This document shows, in pieces, positions 11,101 to 24,644 of a stretch of 64,000 nucleotides of DNA. Under the pieces are notes generated by a model. It searched no databases. It saw only the letters and a list, made by a program, of their open reading frames with translations, and was not told the DNA's origin. Made by a program: the position numbers and the translations under genes. The DNA comes from Campylorhamphus procurvoides (lineage: Eukaryota; Chordata; Aves; Passeriformes; Dendrocolaptidae). The stretch lies in assembly GCA_013396655.1 (NCBI GenBank), contig WBMV01005000.1, forward strand, positions 276,895 through 340,894, given 5' to 3'. Within the stretch, counting starts at the first letter, position 1. Every line of letters begins with the position of its first letter.

Positions 11101-13435
11101 GATGGTGATACCCACTGGGTCATGCAGAAAACCCTGTTTATCATACTGTTGACATTACATTAGGAATGTATTTCTATACATTGTCAGTAGATTAAACACG
11201 AACCCCTTGAATATCTTCATTCTGTAGCTGGATGGTGTGACACAGGATGCAAGCAATCTATTTCCACTGAAATGCATCTTTAATTTTTACTATATAAACC
11301 TGGAGGCAATAAATTATTTGACCTGTAACTAAGTCTTCTGGATAGCACTGCAAAACAGGTGCCAAAAGGCAAGAGCCACAACAGCAAACTCAAACAAAAC
11401 TCCCAATATAAAGAAAAAGGAAAGAAAAGCAACAAGGAGAAGCACAAAGCAATAAGAGTCAACAGCAGGAAAATGATCCCTAGACCATAAGTAATTTGTA
11501 TGTTCACTTGTGTTCTTCCATAAAGTGCACAATTTTCCTTCTCCCAGAAATTATCTGTCTCTATTTTTATGCCCTTTTGCATATCTTTAATTCTTAAGAA
11601 AATAAAGGGAGAGCAGGATCTGGGTAGAGCATGGAATTATTCCTGGAAGTGATGTACAATACTAGTATCTTGCAAGAAAACTACATAACAGACTGTTGTT
11701 TCTAATGACTGAACTTCCACATATCTCTTAATAATAAAAAACCCCAACACTAAAATCAACACTACTTTGTGAATAATTTACTAACAGTTGAGAGCTAAAT
11801 TAATCAACTCTCTCTATGTGCCCTGAATTGTTCACCCAGCTCTGTCAGTTCATCTGCACATTTGTTATCAAACTCTGATTAGTTTCATAATCATAATTCT
11901 AAATTGGAGAGTTTGGTTAACTGAAATCCAGTAACAGACCTGCTTGGAATTTTCCAGCAGAACATTTCTATCATAGAAAATACCAGTTACTGAAATAAAA
12001 GACCAGTTTTATGCAGAAAGATGTCACATTGATGAAAAATTCATATTCAAGCCTTCTCAGGTTCAAGAGAAAATTTTTATTCAACAAAAATGGAGAGAGA
12101 GAGAAGTGTGGTGAAGGGGGGAAGGGAAAATAGGACCTGAACGATGTAGATCAGGGACTTTGCCCATGAATTTTCCACATGTCAAGGCCACCAGTTGATT
12201 TACCACTCTGAGTAGACTACTGAATTTTAAAAGAAATTACTATTTCAATTGACTCTGTTGCTTCCAACATTGAACTGCCTGATCATAAACTTTAAATGAC
12301 CAAAAGCAAATATGTAGGTGACTGACCCATTTTGGGAATAGGGGGGCAGAATCTGTAGTTAAAGCAATCAAAACCCTTAAACTAGCTCAAAATGTATTGC
12401 TAAAATCACCTTATTAACACCACACTGCTAGTCAAAATGAAAGGCCAAAAGTTCATTATCACAAATGAAAGACTTAGTTGATTCCTCTTATAGCTGATAA
12501 AAAGTAGATGCATTTATATATATTTCAGTCATTTTCAAATACAAAATGTCTTTCTTTTCCAGAACTAGTAAGTTGCTATAGCTACTGAGTATCTCTCAAA
12601 GTTGTGTGGGTTTTATAACTTCCCTACACCCTAGACTAACCAAAAAATTGCTCTGTATTATGAGCTACACCTACCCTGAAATCTGGAAAAAAATACAAGC
12701 TGGATGATAACATGGTCTGCAGTGCTTTGTTTATGAGAATGTCCTTCTAGCAAGCTCCTGTATGGCAGTGTGAACATGGAAATAAAATTTCTTTTCTGTC
12801 CTTGAGACATAGATCAAACAATATTGTCAGAAGAGAGGTTTCTCTGTCAAACATTCCTTTGATCCCACTGGAGAATGCACTGCTGAGCTTGTGTATCCTT
12901 CAGATCAGAGAATGTGCCTCACTGTTTTGTTAAACTGCTCTGTCTATAGGCTTTGTTGTTGCAACCATGACATTTATTAATAGCAGTGTACAAGGAGAAG
13001 GTGGGGTTGTTACTGCCCTCTTCCAGCAGTTTTCTTGTTCCTTTCCCGAGCTTTTTTGAGGTTTATTCTTCTATTTGTTTGTATTTCTCAAGGATCAAAT
13101 CTAGTTATTGCAAAATCTTCAGGACCTAGTTCTATTTGTATTTAGTAAAGCACATTTATTTCTCCCTGAATGATAAGAAGATCTGTTGTATTATTGAGAG
13201 ATTAACACTCTGAAGGGGGGAAATATTTCCACTCCTTTCATTAACCGGAACTATATAAATATGTCTTGCAGCAACTTAGGTGGACAGGTACATTATTCAC
13301 AAACTTAAAATGTACACATTTCTATATTGATTTGACCATAGTCACAAAATTTCTATTTATTTTTTGCCACATCATTACTAACAGAAACAAATCAGTATGA
13401 TGAGCTAATAATACGTATAGATGCTACTGATGGGA

Positions 13436-14058
13436 TCATATGTGGCCAAGAAGGCCAATGGGATCCTGGTGTGCATTAGGAAGAGCACTGCCACCAGGTT
13501 GAGGGAGGTGATCCTACCTCTCTACTCAGCCATGGTGAGGCACATTTGGAGTGCTATGTCCACCTCTGGGCTCCTCATCACAAAAAAGACATGGAACTCC
13601 TGCAGTGGGTCCAGTGAAGGGCTACAAAGATGATGAAGATACTGGAGCATCTCTCGAATGAGGAAAGGCTGAGGGAGCTGGGCCTGTTCAGCCTTGAGAA
13701 GAGACAACTGAGATGGGACCTCATCAGTGTCTGGCAGTGTCTGTAGGGAGGGGTCAGAGGATGGACCAGGCTCTGCTCAGTGGTGCCCAGCAATAGGACA
13801 AGAGGTAAAGGGCAGAAACTGCTGCACAGGAAGCTCCACTTGAACATGAGGAAGAACTTCTTTTTCCTGTGCAGTGACCGAGCCCTGGAACAGATCTCCC
13901 AGAGAGGGTGTGGAATCTCCCTCTCTGGAGATATTCCAGAACTTTTTGGACACAATCCTGTGCCATGTGCTCTAGGGTGACCCTGCTTGAGCAAGGAGAT
14001 TGGACCAGATGACCCACTGTAGTCCCTTCCAACCTGACTCATTCTGAGGTTCTGTGAT
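13436..14058 (+). mobile_element. CR1 LINE, 5'-truncated, ~0.6 kb
   Basis: The longest CR1 copy in the window. It starts within the C-terminal part of ORF2 (GTGGCCAAGAAGGCCAATGG) and continues through GGAAAGGCTGAGGGAGCTGG and GATTGGACCAGATGACCC to GGTTCTGTGATAAAG. Its tail (TGACCCTGCTTGAGCA, TTGGACCAG, TGACCCACTGTAG) matches the copy at 33654-33767, so the two belong to the same subfamily, distinct from the TTCAAGGCCAGG-type tails at 4.4, 23.9 and 30.4 kb. Frames up to 154 codons run antisense to it and are not genes. Confidence 0.93.
13442..13558 (+). pseudogene. CR1 ORF2 C-terminal reverse-transcriptase remnant
   Basis: The translation [18 protein letters not shown]... followed by [13 protein letters not shown] is recognisable as the C-terminal region of the CR1 ORF2 protein, downstream of the polymerase core. 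The frame then degenerates. Only about 40 codons remain and no catalytic motif is included, so it is inactive. Confidence 0.8.
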
Positions 14059-17000
14059 AAAGAATGTTTTCAGTAAGCACATAATACTGCTGTGTTTATA
14101 TTTATGCTTGTTTTCTAACTATTGTAGATGGGTGGTGTTGGTGAGTGGTTGATTATGGATGGTCACAGGCTGTGCTGATCCTGATGATCCCAGCTGGGAA
14201 GGTAGGCAGAGGGTGTGCAACTCTCTCCCGGAAGTCTTGCTGATATCTTGCTATACCTCTGTTGGCTGGTGGGAGATGGAGAGGAAGCATGCAAAGAAGG
14301 AAATGGAGACCAAGACTATGCCTTGACATGGAAATAGGATGCAGCTATTCAATCAGCCTTAGCTCAGTGATTTGCTGTCCAGGCACGACCAAGTTATGCC
14401 CGTGTAAGGTGTATAAGGCTTATCCTACTCGAGGATGCTAAAGTTTTTCCGTTAGACTTATGGCTTCCAAATACAAGCTACAACTGGGAAGGAATATGAT
14501 TACATTCTTCCAGTGTAACATGCAGCTGAAATGACCTTTGAGATATTTGCCATTTTCAGGATTGTAGATTCCTTAGTGAGAATTTTTCAAGTCTGGAAAT
14601 CACATATAATGCAATTACCTGAATCATAGCAGTCTCTTCAATGACATCTGCACAATTCTAGCTGTCAGATGCTTTAATGAAATAACAAAGCAGTAAGGAC
14701 AAAGAGCATTTCTTTGTCTTGTAACAGTGACAAAACAAAACTCTACTTTAATTTGTAACTCAGGCTGTTTTTTGTCTTGGACCAGAGCTGACAACCAAAA
14801 TTAGGTTCAGCTGTAATACAGACATACCAGCAGAGTGACTCCAAGGAATTCTATAGGTTTTCTCTGGCATGCAAGGACTTCTCTAGTGATAACATTTCCT
14901 GGCTCTGTAGCTCAGACCCTGTAGTTGGCTGGAGGCTGTTCCTCACTAATGGATGCTGTAAGAACACTGACTGACAGCATTGGACTCTGATAGTAGTGCT
15001 TTTGTGCCTTATACCTTCCGATGGAATAGGTCTCCTGGGGATTAGTTTTACTGTCAAAGAAGGAGAAGGAATTCCCTAGGGTCTCAGGATACCTGCTTTT
15101 TAAAAATTTCTGTTCAGAAGGAAGAGCGATGTAAAGTGCAGGGTGGGATATTGTCTGCCTTATTTCACAGGTATATAAAACTTCTGTTTTCCTTCAGCAT
15201 TTCCTGTTCAGTCTGTTCCCATTGTTATCATATAACTGTGTTGATGTGCTCTTTTAAGTAACTTCTTTTAAAGAAAAAATATAAATCAGCTTATCTAATT
15301 TAATTTTTATTTGAACCTTTTGGACCAATGATTCTGACATTTGGCTTATAAACTAAATATACTGTTTCAAACTGCTTTCCAAAACAAGATAATTTAATTT
15401 TTGCTCCTCAGTTGTTTGGGTGAGACTATTTGCTGCAACATGGCTCACCAATTTATTGAGTATTTAATTTTTCTCTTGTTCTCCTTCAAACTTGGGGAAA
15501 ACTATGTTGATTACTGATGCTGCAAGGGCATGCAGATCTGATCTAGTATATTACATGCAGCTCATCTATGAAAATATTTGTAGTCTTTTTGAAAAAAAAA
15601 CACCTTCTAGAATGCTTGTATTTATCTGTCATAATGATTTCCTTGAAACTGTGGATTTGCTCGGTCTTTCTAGCTATAGGTCTTGGCCACTCTATATAAG
15701 CAGCAACTATTGTGAGGAATGTTATTTTCTGTGTCTAAGGTCAGGAAGAGGTTGCAGATAGAGGCTCTGAGCTCCTTTTGTAGACCAAGAAGGAAGCCCA
15801 TTAATCTTTTTCGTGCTAAACCATCCTGGAAGGTGTATCCTTACCCAGCTTTACCATTGGAATGAACTGTAACTGCCAGCAGGCAACAGAACTCCTCAGC
15901 TCAAGCCAGCTCAAGACACTGCCAAAATAGAGAACAGTGTTTTATAGGCAGAAATCTGTGTCCTTTGCATGAGCCAGACAAGAATGAGCAGCCCTATGGT
16001 TCTGCACATGCAGGCTTGTGCCTGCTGCCTGCACAGTGTCAGCACCCAGGGTAGGAGCAGGAACAGACAGGCATTATTGACTGGCAGTGATGAGAAAGTG
16101 TTTCAGAGAGTGGGGTTGCCTGGAAATCAACTGACAAGTGGAAGTCATGGGGGAAGAAGAAAAAGGGTGGAGTGACCTGTGAGAGGGAAGAAAAGTAAAT
16201 TTTCATCCTAAGCCTTTAGGAGACTCTCGTGTCTCTCCAAATTTTCTGTTCTCCCAGACTGGCTGCTGTCCCAGCTACAACAGCCCGCACTCCATTCCAG
16301 TAGAAACCTCAGTGCAATCTCAGTGTCTTGGTCTGCTTCACAACTAGACCTGAGTTTGGTCTACAAAGTTCACAAACCTTGAACTGACACTGAATATGAC
16401 TTTCAAGCAATTGTATCAACAAACCTTATTCAGTTTTGGTATTGCCATCAGTAAACTCAATTTGTTTAAAACTAATCTTTTAAAGTAATATTTAAGTTAG
16501 ATTTGCTGATTGTTTAGACTGTTACTGAAGTCATCATATCTGTATTTGTGCATATTCGTATTTGTACAAACAGAGAACTTTATCTTCAAACAAGGATGCC
16601 CATAGTCCCTGTTGTAAGGTCATTGGAAAGCTGCTCATTGAGTCTGTGCAAACAGTCAGTACCTACAGAGCTTTCATATCAAGTAACAAATTGGATAGCA
16701 TATCTCTTATAAATGTAAACACATTTTATTTCCTATATACTTGTTGTTATATGGAGGGAGGCGTATTAGTCTTCCATCTCAAATTGAGCTTCATGACACT
16801 GGTTGTCCTCACTCTTATTTAATAACCTTTTAACAAAGTTGCTTTCAAATCGAATCCAGGCATCTGTCATTTATTTATTTTAGTCTAAATATGAAAACTT
16901 GTTATTTGAAATTGTTAGTAAAAAATTATATTTCTTGTAATTTTTTAACCATAGTAATTGTTTTTAGAAGCTGATTTCTCACTATAAGAAAAATTCTATT

Positions 17001-17099
17001 TTTTTTTGTATGACAGTGGGAAAATATTTTAGAATCATTTCAAACTGGAAAATATGTCATATCTCCTCAATCAATAATTCAAATAACTACAGATAGACG

Positions 17100-17370
17100 C
17101 TAGTTACTAAGGCAGAGTTTCTCATTTGCATGAAAAAAGAGCACAAAATCCAGTTAGCAACCAGATTGCTTTCTTAAACACTGTGGCATTTAGTCTATTT
17201 GATACTGCATTAGCCCCTTCAGAAATAAATTTACCATATGAAACTAATCACTTTAAAGGTTTAGCCACTGAGATTTTCACATCCCTTGATTTAATTGCTT
17301 ATTTAGTTTATTTTAGAGTGCTTATCATTCTCACATATGGGCCTCTCAGCTAGTAAATGTGACATTAATC
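17100..17370. promoter_or_regulatory. Candidate conserved noncoding element
   Basis: Unique, non-repetitive, balanced AT-rich sequence with an ATTTGCAT octamer (POU-type site) near 17125 and several TAAT-type cores (AACTAATCAC, GACATTAATCC). This composition is typical of vertebrate conserved enhancers, but conservation cannot be seen from one genome. Confidence 0.15.
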
Positions 17371-17852
17371 CAGCTGTCTGAGTAGTGGGTACTGGATGTT
17401 AAAATTTAAACACCAGATCATATTTAACCAGCTCTCTTACACCTTAGTCAATATAGACCTTACTGTGACCTGCTTAATCAGAAATGCATTAATTGACAGT
17501 AATAAAACAATACAACATTATCAAAACATGCAATCAATTGGGGTGATTTTCTGTTCTTAAATTGAGGTGAGTTGTTCTTACAGGACTAAATGGACAGAAT
17601 TTAACTGAATCTCAATTTGGCACCTTGATTACCATGACCAGTCTTGCACTCAGCTACTTTGTGCCACCTGTTGGTCTCCTCATTCTTCTGTACAGCAACA
17701 TTAAACAATAATGTTATAATATTATTATATATAACATGTTATAACAATCAGGTTATAACATTGCACTATTCTCACAGTGAAGCTACTTCTGTGCCTCTAA
17801 GGTGTTTGCTATTAATTTGGGCTGCCTTTACTACTTGTTAATCTAAGGTTAC

Positions 17853-17866
17853 ATATATATATATAT
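17853..17866. repeat. (AT)7 microsatellite
   Basis: Alternating AT run flanked by AC and GT, making the whole ACATATATATATATATGT block palindromic. Confidence 0.9.
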
Positions 17867-19244
17867 GTCATTAAATGTAATTCATAGGACTGAAAAACAG
17901 TGGGGAGCAACACGGAGCAAAGAAGAAGGAAAATTTTAATCAACTGTGTATTTTCTCTGATTGTGAAGAAAGTTTCATAGTTCTTATGTCTTGACAAATG
18001 ATTTTGGGAGTGACTGCTTTATTGGATATGCCACAAGCTGGTTAGATGAAAGACCTTCTATTGTATTTAATTCCTGTGTATTCGTACAGGGACAAGAACG
18101 TGGAAACGGCGTTCGTTAGTATGGGTTCAGAAATTATTGCTGTCATAGAAATGTTTTGCCGCCTTATAACCTTATAATTATTTTATTTGTGCAATTCTTC
18201 GCTCCCAGGTTTAAATATTGAAAACTGTAGGCCATCCCTTCTCAGGCAAGATGGAAGATTGTTAATATAAAGTGATATACTTGTCTGCACACTTTGGGGT
18301 TTAAACCTTGAAGAAACTTTTGGGATTTTTGTTCTGAAAATAAGTGAAAAACATCAGTATTTTTTGCTGTGCTGTACTATCTAGAAGAAATTGGTTGTTG
18401 GTGGTGTTTTTTGAGCAATACTCAGTAAATTTTATTCTTATTATGACTATGATATCAACCCATTAAAAAATTTTACTGAGATTGGGATATTCACATGCAC
18501 ACTACTTAATCACTAATTCCTACCTGTTGCGAACTTGTGTCACTTAACACTTTGGCTTATATGTGCAGATAGTTCAGTGTCTATCTGTTCTCTTCAAGTA
18601 GAAAAAAGTTCTGAAATTCCTACATTCACTTGCCTCAAACAACTTATTGTAGTTTCTGATTCTTTCTGACAGCTTGTTTACAAGCTGAAAGTGCACTCTA
18701 AAGAAGTTTTCCTTATTATATTTTTTTCCACAACATTAGAGAGGAAATTTATTTCAGAATAATATTCTGCATATAAGAATTTTAAATAATCAGGAAGTTC
18801 GGATTTAACACTCTCCTAAATTTCCTGATTGAAGGTAAATGTTTCTTGTTGTTAAACATGGACTTCTCTCTGCCTCATTCTCTTTAGTTTGCTTTCTTTT
18901 TGAAATAGAGGAGTACGTTGAAGTAAGTTAGAAAACAAGAGTTCAAATTGTTCTTCTTTGACTGTGGGAAGACATTTTCTCACACAACATTTGTTGTAGT
19001 TTTTCAGAACAGAGTCAAGATTAATGTTGTGTCTTCCCTTCCTGAAGAAGACAGAGTGTCTTAAAGACTAAGTGAATGAGTTTTCTATACTCGGACCTCT
19101 GACTCTTTTGCTTATCCTTCTATGGATTTCCACAATATCTGTACAAACTTCTTAATTTTACTTCCTTCTAACATGAGAAATTCTGGCTCCCCAGTGTTTC
19201 TGTACTGAAAACAACAGTTTTCACTACACAACATCTTGCTCATC

Positions 19245-19273
19245 TTAATATGGAATTAATAATTCCATATTAA
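19245..19273. repeat. Perfect palindrome, 14-bp arms
   Basis: TTAATATGGAATTA and TAATTCCATATTAA are exact inverted complements around a single A. It is not a simple dinucleotide repeat, since each arm carries GGAATT/AATTCC. No transposon ends were found around it. Confidence 0.95.
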
Positions 19274-20423
19274 TGTCATAAAAATGAAAGTCTTCAACAA
19301 TAGCAAAAACCCCGAAGCCATATCAAACCATTGAAAAGACTTTCCTGTTTTTGTCATGAGAGTTTTTTCCACAGATTTTCTTGGGAAAGCCAACTGGGAT
19401 TCTTTGAACTTATCCAAGCTCAGTTCCACCTACATTGCTAATTATTCTGTTTTATGATACGCCTAACTCTTAATTAGAATAATCCTCAGTAGACTCCAAG
19501 ACTTGGAAACCCAGTTCTGACTCTATTCAGTTCAGAAAGTATTTATATTACTAATGAAAGGTTCTATTTACATATTGGTTATTTATTTATCTGTTTGTTT
19601 AAGTAAAACCCTCTGTGAAGGATTACTTCTCAGTTATATCTCCGTTTTTAATGTATTAACAATATAGACTCAAATGAAAGTTGGGCACCACACCTAAACA
19701 CAATGACAGATTTATAATCTGACTTGATTCTTAACAATTTCATTCTTCTGTACTTTGGTTCCTGATCAGTAAAGGTACTCATTACTTCTGTCCTTGGAAG
19801 AACATTGTGAATATAAATTCATGAACACTAAGAAGTGTCCATGAACAAGGAGATAAAAAATTTGCAAATGGATAATGTGAAGGATGTGGATGAGAAGAAA
19901 ATTTTCAGAAGTGATGAAATTAGTAATTGATATATAATAGCTTTCTACAGAATGAGCAGAACACACTTTCCAATCTGAAAGATAAGCAGAACATCAACTG
20001 TTCATATATGGTTATGATAGCTTTAATTCTTTGTTTCATGTTGAGGGTGTATCAGACATTTTTATCCCACAGGTAAGAGAACTTTTAAGTGTTAAGTGCC
20101 TGTAACATTAAAGCTTTGATAGGATTTGACTTGATGCATAACAGGAAGGTTATACAAGCTCAGCCGTCCTCTTATATGACTATTGTTATTAAAAAGAACA
20201 CAGGATTTATGTTAGAATATTTTTTAGATTTTCCAGTTACCAGAGCAGAACAAACCATTCTCTGTGGGTTACAAATGAAAACTATTTATCTTCTTCCTTA
20301 TATCTAAACCATATTTCACAGCTCATGAGGCACAAATGGAGAGATGCTTCTGATAAAATGTTCTTGGGACTTGCTTTGTGTAAAAATAAATAAATAAAAT
20401 AAGAAAAGAAGCTATGGGAAAAA

Positions 20424-20441
20424 GAGAAGAAGAAGAAGAAG
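20424..20441. repeat. (GAA)n microsatellite
   Basis: Short GAGAAGAAGAAGAAGAA run within a purine-rich stretch. Confidence 0.85.
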
Positions 20442-20553
20442 GGGAGGTTATAAAAATAATTACTCATGTAAAAGATGAAAATAATTCTGGTTTCAAAACT
20501 AGCAAAAATGACATAGAGTGAGGGCTAGCTGGAAAAACATCAATGTGTTTTGA

Positions 20554-20577
20554 ATTGAATGCAATATTGAATGCAAT
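20554..20577. repeat. 12-bp unit x2 tandem repeat
   Basis: ATTGAATGCAAT occurs twice, back to back and without mismatch. Confidence 0.95.
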
Positions 20578-23500
20578 AAAAATGAATTCTAGGAGATCAG
20601 AATTCATGTTTTTTAAAATGCAGTCCCTTTTTCTCTCCTAAATATATTGGTATATATATGCTGGTATAATATTACTTCACTTATAGATAAATCTACAATA
20701 GATATGAAGCAAGTGAGAAAGTGAGAAGATCTGGGAGAAATATATGAGGCTGCAAAACTAAGAACATTTTAGAAACTGCATAGCTCTGCAAGAGAGAGAG
20801 GAGGTCAAATTCTTATAGTGAGTAAAACAAAGAAAACATTACAAATACTGTAAAAAACAGAGATTATAGAATGATAGGGAAGGAAAGAGGTGGTGGAAGA
20901 GCTTGCAGAGCTTGACCCACTTTGGCAACCATAAAAAATGTAAACAATGTAAAATTTCCCATCATCCCATGGAATCTAAATTAATAGCTGACTTTTACCA
21001 CCTTCAGTGCCAATTTTATGAGTAGTGTACCAAAGCTGCCCAGGCAAAGGGGATTTGCTTCCCCTGCTGTTTCACAGTGTGGCCACTATTATTAGCTTTG
21101 GGATATGTGGGTCATGGACCTGCAGCTGCTCTTCAATTTGATAGAGGCTGCATTTATATCTGGAGATCTCTGAATGACACAGTCTCCTTTTCCCCAGGAT
21201 TTCCTCAAAATTGTTCCAACTGCAGACATGAGGTTCTCATTCTCTAAATCCAGGTGCCCAGCTGCTTCTCACAAAAGCTGATTAACATGGTGATTGACCT
21301 ACTAGGAAAAGTTCAGGTGCTCCTTTTTGTACATTGAAGTCAAGCCATCGAGTGAAAAAAAGAATTAATTGAGCAGAATTTGTAACCCTTCACAGTGCCT
21401 GTAGAAGGAATTGCAGCAATAAAAGTGCTTGTGAGTGTTATTTCTAATTCATGTGCCAGGGTGTTGAGTCTCTGAAATATATCACAGTAGATGTTTTTTT
21501 ATTCTGTCTAAGTTCAACGGCGTTTCTAATGCAGACAAGATTTCATCAGGTGGTTTGGTGCAAAGAATTTAAACAAATTCAGGGGACTAGGGAAAGGGAG
21601 AACATAGTTGTTAAACACAGGATTTTGTGTCAGGAGAGCTGACTTGAATGCCTAGCTCATACTTTACTTTCTATACAAGCCTTCCTTTGCCTCTGCTATC
21701 CTTCGATATAAAAAGTAAGATGCGCTTTGAACTCCTTGGCTTGACACATACCAGTGTCATCAACCTGTGTCTGAGTTTCTTCATTATTACATGAGTAGTC
21801 CTAAGCATGGACAATAACTTAATACCTGTAGAAGGTCAGATATCCAGGGCTGTATTTTGAAAACTACTAATAAAGAGGTTTTTGTGTTGATTTTTAAGTG
21901 GCGTTCTCTGATTTTCTTTTTTATAACTGACTGTCATTTGGGTACACATTTGGGTAAGTTAGTGGCAACACAATTATTCAGATACAAGCTTTTAAATGAA
22001 TTCCATCAACTAACTCTGCTAATACTTCAGATACTTATAGCTTCAATGCTCCCCGACAGGATGTGGGTTGTTCATATAGGCAGTTGATTGTTGCAAACAA
22101 AACCCACTTTTTCCCAGACTACCTGCATTAATTCAATGTAGTTTTCAATAGTAAACAAAAACATAAGCTAGATTTTTGAGATGACAGGTTTTTTGACACT
22201 CATGGGCATTACTAATGCTTGAAAGAAGGAGGAAAAAATTCAATACTCTCCAAGCAAAACAGAAAAGAAGCAATAAAACACTTGCCTGGAAGCTGTGTAA
22301 GACTAGTCCCTTGATTATCTAAACAGGGTAAAAGACACATTATCCATACTTCTCTACAGCTTCATTGCAATTGTCTGTATTCTAATGTCTGATTAAAGAG
22401 AAAAACAACATTGTTTTCCATTCTTATTTGCTTTTTATTTTTCTCTAAATCTGTTGCCTGTAAGGCTCTGATGGTAAGTCTGCTGATCTGACTTTAATTC
22501 CCAACAAACCACACTCCATATTAAAAAAAAAATACTTATTTATATTACATGCTTGGTACAGTTACCAAAGCAGAGCAGGCAAAATGTCAATGCTGGATGT
22601 CCTTTCAGATATATCTTTTACATTGGATCTTCATGGAGAGGCTGTGAAAGTCCCTAAGTCTTCATTTAGTTCTGGTTCATCTGTGAAACTTCAGCTCTTC
22701 TTTGCAGCTGGGCTGATCTCTTGGAATCATTTTGGGCTCAGCACTTCTTGCAAATGAAATCTTTACGGTGCCATATAATGGAATATGCGGAAAGGAGTAT
22801 TCTGGGAGTTACACATCTCCTCCTGGGGCAGCTTATTGCACCTCTGTTGTCTTTGAGCTTGTATACATGAAGAAATTTGACCAGTTATTCTTACAAAGTG
22901 CTACAACTTTCTTGGAAGGCACTTCAATTTATCCATGAAAATGGATAAATTTACTCGGTTTAATTGAAATGCCTTCTCATGTAACATGAACTGATAAATG
23001 CAGTTCTGAAATGATCTGTACAAGGAGTGCAGTGCCTTTCTGAGCAAAGTCTGTTAGATATATCACTTAAGTGTGGCAGTTCACATTCCCACTTTGGGAT
23101 TCATTTAGCACCACTCTACTGTACACAAGACTTGTGGTATTTTTAGTAATAAATGTTATCCATAACATTCAAGAGCATGCAACATCCTAATTTTTAATGT
23201 TTCTATATTCTGCGAGCCCTGTTTTACAACTTAAGAAGTCTTTAGCTTATTATTTAAACTGCCAAATATGATGTTAAAAATGTTTTTTTCTCCTTCATGT
23301 TCAATGCCAAATACAGGTAATATTTTTGAAGAAAATATATATGTAGGTACAACTTGTAGTGGCACCTTGAGGGTTATTAAGGACCTTGTCTCTCCACTAA
23401 TAATGATTTCAAATTTACTAGACTGACTAAGACCTTCCTTAGTCCCCTAAGTCTTCAGCTTTCTAGAGATAGTTAGCCATAAATCTTTTTCCTTTGCAGG

Positions 23501-23794
23501 GCAGTGTTTTGGGTTTATTCTGATGAAAAATACTGTTGCTATCCAGTCTGACATATGCCAAAAACCACACTGTTATCAAGATGGCAGTTACTTGAGGAAT
23601 CAAATACTTTGCAAATCACATCCAACAGCTAGGTGTATCAATGAATGCCACAAAGAGAAAGCATTTGTGAGAAATTTAACAATTATTCTGCTAAAATCCT
23701 GCATTTGAACGTGTGTATCTGTGCTGTATATCCCTGTGAAAGTTGATAAAAATTAGTCTTCCATGCAAGGGTACTTGGACAAAGCCATTACTTG

Positions 23795-23996
23795 AGATGG
23801 TTGGGGAGGCACTGGCACAGGTTACCCAGAAAGGCTGTGGCTGCTCCATCCCTGGAAGTTTCAAGGCCAGGTTGGACAGGCTTTGGAGCAACCTGGTCTA
23901 GTGGAAGATGTCCCTGCCCATGGCAGGGAGGTTGGAACTAGGTGATCTTTAAGGCCCCTTCCAACCCAAACCACTGTGTGATTCTATGATTCTTTG
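23795..23996 (+). mobile_element. CR1 LINE, 3'-end fragment
   Basis: A clear CR1 tail: GGAGGCACTGGCACAGGTTA, CATCCCTGGAAGTTTCAAGG, GGAGCAACCTGGTCTAGTGG, CTGCCCATGGCAGGGAGG, then CCTTCCAACCCAAACCAC and the terminal GATTCTATGATTCTTT. It is heavily 5'-truncated and has no ORF. One of the better-preserved tails in the window. Confidence 0.95.
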
Positions 23997-24644
23997 ACAT
24001 AAAAAGGTATCTGTAAACCAGGAGAAATACCTTTTATTAAACAAGTTTGTGTTCATAGGTGTCCTCTCTGTTGTTAGTTTTCTTTGAAATTGTTATCACA
24101 GAGGTTGAGAAATTCCGTACTGTGTGCTCCAGCATTTAGGTTTTTGTTGTTCTCATTCAAGCAATTGTTGTGGGGAACCTTATGCATCTTGATAGACTTA
24201 TTATCTCAAATAAATATGATAATTGTAGGCAAATAAGACCTGTGGAAGAGATGACCAGCTGGTCTGAATATGTTGGCTTCCTTTGAGTTCTTAGTGTCTA
24301 TTAGAAGATAAGAAGGCAATGCCACAAGAAAAGAAAGAGGAAAATTTCATCTCTTTTAGTAACTAAGGGATATTATATATTGAAAACCAAATTTTTTTTT
24401 TCATAGTTTTACACGACCATTGATAAAACTTCAGTTGCATTTTCTGTCTGTTATGTCTGCATATTTGTACCTATTAGTGTTTTTCAAAAATATTCCTGCA
24501 CTGGTGCTACTTGTTATTTTTCTTTTTTTACGTTTTATTATTCTGTGCCCTCCTTAAAGTTTATATAGACAGGAAGAAATTTACATCAACTGATTCACAG
24601 GCTTTTCATTGAAGCAGACTCTCATTTTTTCATCATTTATTTAT
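23997..24644. other. Unique DNA between CR1 and LTR
   Basis: No gene or repeat recognised. The last bases (CATTTATTTAT) are duplicated at the far side of the adjoining LTR. Confidence 0.5.
24636..24644. repeat. Left flank duplication TTTATTTAT
   Basis: Identical to 25262-25270. The target duplication itself is the last 5, or all 9, of these bases. Confidence 0.7.

Larger units (their letters stand above)
4559..13435. other. Unique AT-rich DNA, no gene confirmed
   Basis: About 8.9 kb with no mobile element I can recognise. It contains a 14-T run at 5952-5965, a short hairpin at 8158-8181 and a weak exon-like lysine-rich frame on the minus strand near 5690-5840. The stretch 9060-9420 is less AT-rich and has overlapping open frames on both strands, none recognisable. 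Confidence 0.45.
14059..23794. other. Unique AT-rich DNA, no gene seen
   Basis: About 9.7 kb without recognisable genes or transposons. It holds short AT and GAA microsatellites, a 12-bp x2 tandem repeat (20554-20577), a perfect palindrome (19245-19273) and a homeodomain/POU-site-rich segment around 17100-17370 that could be a conserved element. 14090-14480 has scattered CpGs but no identifiable repeat. Confidence 0.45.

Noticed and set aside
13578..14042. 154-codon minus-strand open frame
   Set aside because: It lies antisense to the CR1 element at 13436-14058, and its translation does not resemble any protein.
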